DNA of 8,390 bases, from the NCBI GenBank assembly GCA_017998095.1, contig JAGODU010000169.1, forward strand, positions 1 to 8,390, written 5' to 3'. Source of the DNA: Prolixibacteraceae bacterium. GTDB taxonomy: Bacteria; Bacteroidota; Bacteroidia; Bacteroidales; Prolixibacteraceae. The notes under the pieces are model-generated. The model saw only the letters and a program-made list of their open reading frames with translations, was not told the DNA's origin and searched no databases. Within the stretch, counting starts at the first letter, position 1; each line of letters opens with the position of its first letter. This document shows, piece by piece, positions 1-5,851 of this stretch. The translations under genes and the position numbers were made by a program.

Positions 1-154
1 CCCCCGTGGGGAGCGACAAGTATAAAACAAGTGAAGCAATAGCAATGTTGGAATTTCAATCCACGCTCCCCCGTGGGGAGCGACTTGAAGATATACAAGA
101 GGTTATTCTTGAAGAAGAAACAATTTCAATCCACGCTCCCCCGTGGGGAGCGAC
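1..154 (-). CRISPR. Leader-proximal end of a type I-C CRISPR array, continuing past the left edge
   Basis: Two identical 32-base repeats lie at 53-84 and 123-154, and the last 17 bases of a third lie at 1-17. Read on the minus strand the repeat begins GTCGC and ends GTGGATTGAAAT, the usual I-C form. It contains a perfect 8-bp stem, CGCTCCCC / GGGGAGCG, around a 3-base loop. By analogy with Bacillus halodurans Cas5c, cutting after repeat base 21 (the G closing the stem) would leave an 11-base 5' handle, TGGATTGAAAT in DNA letters. The spacers are 18-52 (35 bases) and 85-122 (38 bases). Because the cas genes and AT-rich leader are on the high-coordinate side, the array is transcribed on the minus strand, and spacer 85-122 should be the newest. 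I saw no other copy of either spacer in this window. The total number of repeats cannot be seen. Confidence 0.98.
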
Positions 155-320
155 AGCAAAAATGAACAAAGATATATAGTTTTTATTAAGTTTTTGTTCA
201 TTTTTTAATTTTTGAATATAAAAACGATTACTACTATTAATGAATTTACAAATTATGTATATTTTTCTCTGAATTTATGGTGCGAAACCTTCAGACATTT
301 ATGTTTGCTATATATTCGCA
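155..320 (-). promoter_or_regulatory. CRISPR leader between cas2 and the first repeat
   Basis: This 166-base gene-free stretch is very AT-rich and sits exactly where a leader should be: after the cas2 stop and directly before the first repeat. It holds two inverted repeats, described separately: a perfect 13-bp pair at 158-170 and 193-205, and GTGCGAA/TTCGCAC at 280-286 and 315-321. A weak promoter candidate on the minus strand is TGAACA (195-200), 16 bases, then TATATA (173-178), which would start transcription about a dozen bases before the first repeat. In such AT-rich DNA this match is not strong evidence. Leaders of this type normally carry both the array promoter and the sequence that guides Cas1-Cas2 integration. 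The array may also be reached by read-through from the cas operon, since no convincing terminator follows cas2. Confidence 0.8.
158..205. repeat. Perfect 13-bp inverted repeat at the leader-repeat junction
   Basis: AAAAATGAACAAA (158-170) is the exact reverse complement of TTTGTTCATTTTT (193-205), with a 22-base loop. It starts three bases from the first CRISPR repeat. As RNA it could form a weak, AT-rich hairpin. As DNA it could be a symmetric protein-binding site. It is not a convincing terminator: the stem has only two G-C pairs, and stopping here would silence the array. Confidence 0.85.
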
Positions 321-321
321 C
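280..321. repeat. Inverted repeat GTGCGAA/TTCGCAC in the distal leader
   Basis: GTGCGAA (280-286) and TTCGCAC (315-321) are perfect 7-bp complements separated by 28 bases. The second arm shares one base with the cas2 stop codon (321-323). No T-run follows on the minus strand, so this is unlikely to be an intrinsic terminator. From memory, I-C leaders often carry GTGCGAA-like motifs shortly after cas2, so this may be a conserved leader element. I could not check that by alignment. Confidence 0.6.
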
Positions 322-611
322 TAAATTATAAGAGTATCCTCTACATTGAAGGATGCTTTTGCGCCTATATGCTCAACCTTGCCTTTATAATTATTTCCAA
401 GATAATAAAACCTCAAACTGTCTTTATCCTTATCAATAATCTGTTCAAGCTTATGCTTTACCTCACGGCATTTAGCCGCATCCATTACACATTCAAAAAC
501 TGAATTCTGAACACGTTGTCCATAGTTCTTACATTGCTTTGCAACCTGATGCAAACGCTTTCTTCCCTGTGGAGTTTCTGTATTTACATCATAAGTTATA
601 AGCACTAGCAT
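321..611 (-). CDS. cas2: CRISPR-associated Cas2, type I-C
   Basis: This 96-residue protein is the structural partner of Cas1 in the spacer integration complex, where a Cas2 dimer bridges two Cas1 dimers on the incoming DNA. It opens MLVLITYDVNTET, with the ferredoxin-fold first strand and conserved Asp8. It continues with YGQRVQNSVFEC (about 29-40) and SLRFYYLGNN (about 65-74), all typical of I-C Cas2. The reading frame stays open upstream to 767, but that would add 52 residues lying over the 3' end of cas1. The start at 611 fits family length and is preceded by AGGTGAT (615-621), an exact match to part of the anti-Shine-Dalgarno complement, overlapping the cas1 stop. Only eight bases separate cas1 and cas2, so translation is probably coupled. 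The nuclease activity reported for some Cas2 proteins is not needed for integration in characterised systems. Confidence 0.97.
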   Translation of the reverse strand: MLVLITYDVNTETPQGRKRLHQVAKQCKNYGQRVQNSVFECVMDAAKCREVKHKLEQIIDKDKDSLRFYYLGNNYKGKVEHIGAKASFNVEDTLII

Positions 612-614
612 TTC

Positions 615-621
615 ATCACCT
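615..621 (-). promoter_or_regulatory. Ribosome-binding site fixing the cas2 start
   Basis: AGGTGAT on the minus strand, three bases before ATG at 611, matches the extended Shine-Dalgarno consensus. It overlaps the cas1 TAG stop (620-622), so ribosomes finishing cas1 are placed to restart on cas2. It supports the short 96-residue Cas2 over the long open frame. The nearby out-of-frame ATG in this stretch reaches a stop after three codons. Confidence 0.8.
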
Positions 622-1651
622 ACTTCCACATAAACGGCGGATATCCATCCAAATCGCCTCGGATAAATCTGGCTAACAACATTGCCTGTGTATAAGGGAC
701 AAGTCCCCATTCTATTTTTCCCTGCAAGAATGGATGTGTAATTGTCTCTTGCTTTCTTCTTTGCCATGCCCTCAAGATTGTTTTTCTTGTATCATCCTCC
801 ATAATAACTGCGCCATTTTCCTTTTTAGTAAAGCCCGATGCATTTACTTCCCTTTTGTTGATCAATGAAATAACAAACCTGTCTGCGTGAACAGGTCGCA
901 GTTCCTCCATCATATCAAGAGCAAGAGATACCCGTCCCGGCCTATCCCGGTGTAAAAAACCTACATAAGGATCTAATCCGACTGTTTCCAGTGCTGCTGC
1001 AACATCATGTGCCAAGAGGGTATACACAAATGACAGCATGGCATTAACATTGTCAAGAGGAGGACGCTTATTGCGACAGTGAAAATAAAAGGATTCCTTT
1101 TGTTGAAGGATTAAATCGTCAAACACACGAAAATATTGCGATGCCGCTTCTCCCTCAACTCCTCGAAGCTGTTCCAGGTCTTCACTTTGCGCAGCTAATT
1201 TCAGAGAATTCGCAAGTATCTTAGAAACTCCTTTTAGCTTATCTACATCAAGCCTTAATGCATAATCACGGGTTGCACGCTCTATAACCCAACGGCTATT
1301 AAAAATCTTTCCTATAATAAAGTTTCTGGCAATCTTCATACTTTCTTCCTGACTATCTGAAAGTCTATATTGGGCTTTTCTCAAAGTAACATTTCCTCTG
1401 ACCTCACCGACGACTCTTGCAAGAAATTTCCCGTTCTGTTTCATAAAGCTCAATGCTATATTGCGCTTTGCACAAGCTCCCATCAATGCCGGACTTGCTC
1501 CGGTATAGCCAAAAGCAACGATGCCCTCAAGGTTATGCAACGGAATCCTTGATACTTCCTCTTCATCTTTCAGAATCACAATGTTTTCTCCGTCAAGCGA
1601 TAAATAAGTATCAGGAGATGTGACATAGAGTGTATTCAACAGTTTCCTCAT
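620..1651 (-). CDS. cas1: CRISPR-associated endonuclease/integrase Cas1, type I-C
   Basis: Cas1 (343 residues, normal family length) is the metal-dependent integrase that inserts new spacers at the leader end of the array, acting with Cas2 and here Cas4. The N-terminal beta domain covers roughly residues 1-90 and includes YVTSPDTYLSLDGENIV. The helical catalytic domain follows. Metal ligands are visible: Glu166 in GVEGEAASQYF, His234 in GFLHRDRPGR, and the acidic cluster Asp246/Glu249/Glu250 in LALDMMEELRP. The ATG overlaps the cas4 stop as ATGA (1648-1651), and GGAGGTG precedes it at good spacing within a longer purine run, so the start is secure. Base composition is noticeably richer in GC than in the effector genes upstream. 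The protein looks like an ordinary, probably active I-C Cas1. Confidence 0.98.
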   Translation of the reverse strand: MRKLLNTLYVTSPDTYLSLDGENIVILKDEEEVSRIPLHNLEGIVAFGYTGASPALMGACAKRNIALSFMKQNGKFLARVVGEVRGNVTLRKAQYRLSDSQEESMKIARNFIIGKIFNSRWVIERATRDYALRLDVDKLKGVSKILANSLKLAAQSEDLEQLRGVEGEAASQYFRVFDDLILQQKESFYFHCRNKRPPLDNVNAMLSFVYTLLAHDVAAALETVGLDPYVGFLHRDRPGRVSLALDMMEELRPVHADRFVISLINKREVNASGFTKKENGAVIMEDDTRKTILRAWQRRKQETITHPFLQGKIEWGLVPYTQAMLLARFIRGDLDGYPPFMWK

Positions 1652-2319
1652 TCCTCCACCTCCGATAGGTATCTATTGATATAATAGACAGCGGAGGGAT
1701 TTTTGCATAGCTTTGGTATGCAAATTTCAACAAGAGAACATGCCTTACAGCTTTTAGATGGCTTAACTTTGGGTGTGTACCTCCTATCATATAATTCATG
1801 CATTTCTCTGGCAATTACTTTAACTCGATCACGCAACGCTTCATCGAGTACAATTTTTAACCTGCGCCTGGCTTCTCCATAGAATAAAAATGCTTCCGGG
1901 ATTTCGCATAAAAGCATTTCTTCAAGACATATAGCCTGTGCACATAGCTGCAGTACATCGGACTCGTCTTCTTTTGGTTTTCCCTTTTTATACTCTATAG
2001 GAATTGGCTTAAATGTCCCATCTCTGCCAAATATGTTTATCCCTTCCGTTGACCTATGAAATTCAACAACATCACAAGCTCCGGTCAAGCCTAAAGAAGT
2101 TGAGAAAACTCCCATGCCCCGTGAAATAATCAAATCCCCGCGGGATTCCTTTATAGTGTTGTCATGGGTTTTCTCATGCAGAATTTCTCCCTCTACAGTA
2201 CGTAAATTATCCTGCCACTGCTGCTCAATATGTATCAGTGCCCACTGGCGTTTACAGAATACAAAGTGCTGAATTCCTGATAGGAGTAAAAAATCTTCCT
2301 CTTTATATCCATTTCCCAT
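1648..2319 (-). CDS. cas4: CRISPR-associated exonuclease Cas4, type I-C
   Basis: Cas4 (223 residues) is a RecB-family, iron-sulphur nuclease that trims prespacers and helps ensure they carry the right PAM before Cas1-Cas2 integrates them. Four cysteines fit the 4Fe-4S cluster: Cys22 in FCKRQWALIHIE, then Cys191, Cys194 and Cys200 near the C-terminus (KSCKACSLVEIC). Cys205 follows. RecB-type catalytic residues are present: His48 in GEILHEKTHD, Asp83 in GACDVVEF, and Glu109-Tyr-Lys111 in IPIEYKKGKPK, with Gln124 in the helix after it. GGAGAG lies five bases before ATG at 2319, supporting this start. The gene overlaps cas1 by four bases but is separated from cas3 by 55 bases, the longest gap inside the cas cluster. 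It appears intact. Confidence 0.96.
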   Translation of the reverse strand: MGNGYKEEDFLLLSGIQHFVFCKRQWALIHIEQQWQDNLRTVEGEILHEKTHDNTIKESRGDLIISRGMGVFSTSLGLTGACDVVEFHRSTEGINIFGRDGTFKPIPIEYKKGKPKEDESDVLQLCAQAICLEEMLLCEIPEAFLFYGEARRRLKIVLDEALRDRVKVIAREMHELYDRRYTPKVKPSKSCKACSLVEICIPKLCKNPSAVYYINRYLSEVEE

Positions 2320-2374
2320 CTATACTCTCCAGTTCAAAATATTTTTACCGTATAAAATTAACTTGAAGCTCTAG
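2320..2374. other. cas3-cas4 intergenic gap, putative module junction
   Basis: These 55 bases are the only real break in an otherwise overlapping or tightly packed gene row. I see the cas4 ribosome-binding site but no convincing terminator hairpin or promoter. Composition changes across it, from AT-rich effector genes to GC-richer adaptation genes, so it is the natural place for a historical join between two modules. That last point is inference. Confidence 0.5.
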
Positions 2375-4606
2375 TCAAATTATCAGTATTTGTGAATTTT
2401 TGAATAAATCAGAATCAAGCAATGCTTTCGTATAGCCTAAGAATTCAGAATCATATCCATTTTCAACCCAACGGAATATCTCGTCATATCCTTTAATTGG
2501 TCTCAGATATAATTCATTAATTTTTGATGCCCGAATTTGTACACTATTTTTTATCAATTGTACTGAACTAATCTTCTCTGAATTTTCAAGCATCTTAATT
2601 ATTTCTGGATTCATAACAACTAGTCGAGTATCTGAATCAATTATTCTACATATATTAGCTACTTCCGGATACTGGTGGTTTCTTTCATATTCCATGATTT
2701 TTTCTATCTTTTCGTTATATTCCTCCTTTATTTCTCTCTTCATAGTTTCTGTAATTAATTCTGTAATACTTAGTCTGTCAATCAAGCCATTTTCTATTAA
2801 CTGTTTGAAAATTTTTTGTGAAGTTTTAAATCCAGGATGCGGTTTAAAATTTAAATCATTGATAGAAAAACACCACATTTCAGAGTCCTTATATTCTCCT
2901 TCACGATTCACTCTACCATCTATCTGTAAATAGCTCTGAATGGAACGCAATTCAGCAAATCCATTTCTAAAAGAAAAATTCAATCCAGCCTCAACGCAGC
3001 TTGTAGCCACAAGCGTCCAATCTGGCTGATATTTAAGATTTTGTGTGCTCTTATCTTTTTCTAATCTTTCATAAATCTTTTTGATAATTGGTACTCTATC
3101 TTTTGGAGTTAATGCTGTTGATAAGTGTAATACATCAAGACCTCTGATTTTCATCTGGTTCGCTAGAAAAGCTGCTGAAAATACTGTATTCATAACGACT
3201 AATCTTGGACCTACTTTAGTTTGCATAAAATCAATTAAACCATCAATGCTACAAAAACTCAAAGGGCCTTTTAAATTCGAAAGCTCATTGTTAACCTTGA
3301 GGTTAACCCTTTTCTGTTCATATTTACTAGCTTGACTTCTTAACTCTTCTGGCACTAATTCAACTACTTGCTCTTTACAATCGGCAAAACCCTCTATATC
3401 CCAGAATTTTGCTGTAGTTCCTGATGCCAATACTAGATGACAGCCCCATTCTTTTGTAAGTTTTTGTAGCCATATCCATGCTTGAGGCCATAGCCAAGTA
3501 GGAATAGCTGCATGACTTTCATCAATAAATATTCCTGTTCCTGGTAGTTCATGCAACTTTCTCAACCTGGCAGGTTCATTAGTCCCGAGAGTTTCAAAAA
3601 ATTGGACTGCCGTTGTGACAATAATTGGTGCATTCCAAGTAGTAGCAAGCTCCCTTGCTTCAATAGAAGAAAAATCAGCCTGATGATCATGCTCCGCTAC
3701 AATAAATTCAGGATCTTCATTATCCAATACAAGTGCTTCTCTATAAACTCTTACAGACTGTGTTATAATGCTAGTATATGGCAGGACAACAATAATATGG
3801 CGTAAATCCTTTCGAATAGCTGCTTGTAGTAGATGCGCCATTATAGATGTAGTCTTTCCGGTTCCAACTGGGCTATCACAGTAATAAATTAAATGATTTG
3901 TATCTCTATTCCTACAAGCAAAATATATCTCGTTTCGAAGCTCATTTCTTTTACTTTTTTCATTTTTCCCATACTCTTTGCGCACATATTCATCAAGCTT
4001 ATTTAACCGATCTTTCCATCTTGTCTGACAATTAAATTTCACATATCGTGCAGTATCGCTATAGTCAGCATCAACTAAACATGAAAGGGCTAATCTGCGT
4101 GATAAACCATCTGAAAGAATTGATTGTTTCGAATTATTTAAATTTAGTGAAACTTGACTGTTATGTAGAAGCAAATACTCTTCTAAGCTGGTATCGGTTT
4201 TTTGTTTAATGCCCATATCACGAAATGGAAACTCTAGTGTGAGTTCTCTTGGGAATGAAGGTAACCCCGGCTTATGATGAGATAAAATGAGTATAGCTGC
4301 TTCTATCTTCTTTTCTACATCTTTTAAATATGCAACCCCTGCATCTACATGGTTTACAGGTAAGTGCTTCGCTTTCAATTTGCCATTTAATACTTCTTGA
4401 TTCTTTTCATCAAGCTTACCAAGATCGTGAAAACATGCAGCCCACAAGACTATGTTTCTTAAAGTATCTTGTATAGCTACCTGATCATAGTTAAGCATTC
4501 TTTCTACATTAGATTGTGCACGTTGAAAAACACCTTCTATATGTTCTTTATAGGTTTGCTCCTGTAAACCCTTTCTGATTTGTGCACTGTGAGCTAATAG
4601 TTTCAT
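2375..4606 (-). CDS. cas3: CRISPR-associated helicase/nuclease Cas3 (HD domain fused to SF2 helicase)
   Basis: Cas3 (743 residues) is recruited by the crRNA-guided effector complex to nick and processively degrade target DNA. The N-terminal HD nuclease has His22, His60-Asp61 in CFHDLGKLD, His86 in VNHVDAG, His110-His111 in LSHHKPGLPS, and Asp179/Asp181 in LVDADYSDT. The helicase has Walker A SPVGTGKT (245-252), VTTAVQFFETL, a DESH motif II (362-365), SGTT motif III (395-398), VEAGLNFSF (538-546) and motif VI QIDGRVNREG (561-570). All key motifs are present, so the enzyme should be active. The start is one base after the cas7c stop and has only a weak GAG-type site, so translation is probably coupled to cas7c. 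It is rather short for I-C Cas3 (often near 800 residues), and its place after cas7 is not the standard I-C order. Confidence 0.97.
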   Translation of the reverse strand: MKLLAHSAQIRKGLQEQTYKEHIEGVFQRAQSNVERMLNYDQVAIQDTLRNIVLWAACFHDLGKLDEKNQEVLNGKLKAKHLPVNHVDAGVAYLKDVEKKIEAAILILSHHKPGLPSFPRELTLEFPFRDMGIKQKTDTSLEEYLLLHNSQVSLNLNNSKQSILSDGLSRRLALSCLVDADYSDTARYVKFNCQTRWKDRLNKLDEYVRKEYGKNEKSKRNELRNEIYFACRNRDTNHLIYYCDSPVGTGKTTSIMAHLLQAAIRKDLRHIIVVLPYTSIITQSVRVYREALVLDNEDPEFIVAEHDHQADFSSIEARELATTWNAPIIVTTAVQFFETLGTNEPARLRKLHELPGTGIFIDESHAAIPTWLWPQAWIWLQKLTKEWGCHLVLASGTTAKFWDIEGFADCKEQVVELVPEELRSQASKYEQKRVNLKVNNELSNLKGPLSFCSIDGLIDFMQTKVGPRLVVMNTVFSAAFLANQMKIRGLDVLHLSTALTPKDRVPIIKKIYERLEKDKSTQNLKYQPDWTLVATSCVEAGLNFSFRNGFAELRSIQSYLQIDGRVNREGEYKDSEMWCFSINDLNFKPHPGFKTSQKIFKQLIENGLIDRLSITELITETMKREIKEEYNEKIEKIMEYERNHQYPEVANICRIIDSDTRLVVMNPEIIKMLENSEKISSVQLIKNSVQIRASKINELYLRPIKGYDEIFRWVENGYDSEFLGYTKALLDSDLFKNSQILII

Positions 4607-4607
4607 A

Positions 4608-5483
4608 TCACATCTCGCCCATTAAATCTCTGACTTTTTGAGTTTTATTTTTCAGCTTCTCTTCCAATTCTTTAATTTGCTGCTTTAATCCCTCCGAATC
4701 ATAATCTTTCCAAGAGGTAGAGGGTTTTTCTGCATCTCCAATTCTTTTTGGTGTCAACGCATCAATAATTTCAAAATCATTATATTTTCCAAGAGGTGAA
4801 TTGTGTTCAACATAAAATGCATATCGTATGTTAACCTGTGGTCTAATATATGAAGCTGTATTCGTGTAAGCATAAGGTATGAGCTTTAATAATAAATCAA
4901 TATCCTTTTGTTTACAATTTGTTTTACTTGCCGCTGTAGCATTAATAAAGAATGGCATACAATAAACACCATGTTGCACAATGCGAAAAGCAAGAGGTGC
5001 CATACCTCTACTTTTATCATCTTCTACCGGCGCTACTTTTGTTGTAGTCATACGTTCAATTTTGATAGGCGATATAGATACTGCCAATCCAAATTGGGCA
5101 ACTCCTGTTTGAATTTTATCAGACAAGTCTCCTTCTAGAAATGTGTTTCCAAAGATTCTAGCATCCCAATATTTTTCAAGAAAAGTATTTTCCTTCAGCT
5201 CCTTTATAACTTTTTGTCGATCAATATCTCTCTTCTCAAGTAAATCATATTTCAAATAGTCATCTTCCTTAATTTCAAGACTTTTACTAATTTCTTTCCA
5301 CACTGGACCATCTTTATGTAATACAAGATCCCGAACTTTTCTTTTAAATGATACTGGTGATATTTCTCCACGCCCATCATGCCGCTGTCTCGGATCACTT
5401 TCCCTATCTGGATCTCCATTTACGTTTGAATTAACCGCTTCTATAACTAACAACCCGGTTCCACGATTAATAATACTTTCCAT
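4608..5483 (-). CDS. cas7: Cas7c (Csd2-type) backbone subunit, divergent
   Basis: Cas7 (291 residues) polymerises along the crRNA to form the backbone of the Cascade effector complex. Family marks are NSNVNGDPDRESDPR near the start (18-32, close to the NGNPNGDPD-type motif of Csd2), a Cas7-like YWDARIFGN (105-113) followed by IQTGVAQFGLAVSISPI, the strand-rich ERMTTTKVAPVEDDKSRGMAP (143-163, the Csd2 thumb-like region), and YAFYVEHNSPLGKYNDFEIIDALTP. The last 26 or so residues are highly charged with a heptad pattern (Leu266, Ile270, Leu273, Leu277, Val284, Leu287), suggesting a coiled-coil tail. AAGGGAGAG sits seven bases before ATG and begins right after the cas8c stop, 14 bases upstream. 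The match to Csd2 is clear in pattern, but the sequence looks divergent. A Csh2-like (I-B) assignment is the main alternative. Confidence 0.9.
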   Translation of the reverse strand: MESIINRGTGLLVIEAVNSNVNGDPDRESDPRQRHDGRGEISPVSFKRKVRDLVLHKDGPVWKEISKSLEIKEDDYLKYDLLEKRDIDRQKVIKELKENTFLEKYWDARIFGNTFLEGDLSDKIQTGVAQFGLAVSISPIKIERMTTTKVAPVEDDKSRGMAPLAFRIVQHGVYCMPFFINATAASKTNCKQKDIDLLLKLIPYAYTNTASYIRPQVNIRYAFYVEHNSPLGKYNDFEIIDALTPKRIGDAEKPSTSWKDYDSEGLKQQIKELEEKLKNKTQKVRDLMGEM

Positions 5484-5497
5484 AATTTACTCTCCCT

Positions 5498-5851
5498 TCA
5501 TTCTTTTTCTATCTTCGCTAGATACCCCAATAATACTTGTGCTCGTTCCGCTTCATTGAAACTCTCTGGAATGTCTTTCCCATTTATCTCTTGAGCTACC
5601 TCTGACATATTATTTACAGCCCATTTAGCAAGCCTAGCATCTTTTTCAGTATCAGCCCAAGCCATGTAAATCCGGATTCTTTCTCTTAGTAAATCCAGTG
5701 CTCTATTTGGAAACTCAGCTGCTGTAAGTAATAACGAATTTCCGAGTAGTTGAGGCGGTATATCGCCTTTTCTAATAATATAGCAATATTCCCGGTGCAG
5801 TATATCCGCTAACTTCATTAACCGACCTATATTAAAAGCTACATTATTCAT
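5498..5851 (-). CDS. cas11c: Cas11c small subunit, translated from an internal start in cas8c
   Basis: A perfect AAGGAGG (5857-5863) stands five bases before an ATG at 5851 that is in frame with cas8c (residue Met562). Initiation there gives a 117-residue protein, MNNVAFNIGRLMKLADIL to the shared cas8c stop. In characterised I-C systems (Desulfovibrio vulgaris is the model), the Cas11 small subunit is made this way from the 3' end of cas8c, and several copies line the belly of Cascade. The size, position and the start just before a GRL-containing helix all agree with that. The C-terminal FNEAERAQVLLGYLA matches the conserved end of Csd1. Similar purine runs elsewhere inside cas3 (2722-2728) and cas8c (7236-7245) lack a start codon at useful distance, so this one is unlikely to be chance. 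Predicted helical and soluble. Confidence 0.88.
   Translation of the reverse strand: MNNVAFNIGRLMKLADILHREYCYIIRKGDIPPQLLGNSLLLTAAEFPNRALDLLRERIRIYMAWADTEKDARLAKWAVNNMSEVAQEINGKDIPESFNEAERAQVLLGYLAKIEKE

Noticed and set aside
158..205. The leader inverted repeat as the terminator of the cas operon
   Set aside because: Its stem is nearly all A-T, and terminating there would block transcription of the array immediately downstream.
612..767. A 52-residue N-terminal extension of Cas2 in the same open frame
   Set aside because: It overlaps the 3' end of cas1, makes Cas2 far too long for its family, and the strong AGGTGAT site favours the ATG at 611.
1611..1814. 67-residue minus-strand open frame across the cas4-cas1 junction
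   Set aside because: It lies in another frame over two well-supported genes and has no recognisable features.
2722..2728. Strong internal Shine-Dalgarno-like AAGGAGG in cas3
   Set aside because: No start codon follows at a workable distance, so a nested gene is not supported.
1370..3805. Several plus-strand open frames of 60-84 codons opposite cas1 and cas3
   Set aside because: They are antisense shadows of conserved genes, without family features.
4908..5138. 76-residue plus-strand open frame opposite cas7
   Set aside because: Antisense to a conserved coding region; the composition is that of a shadow frame.
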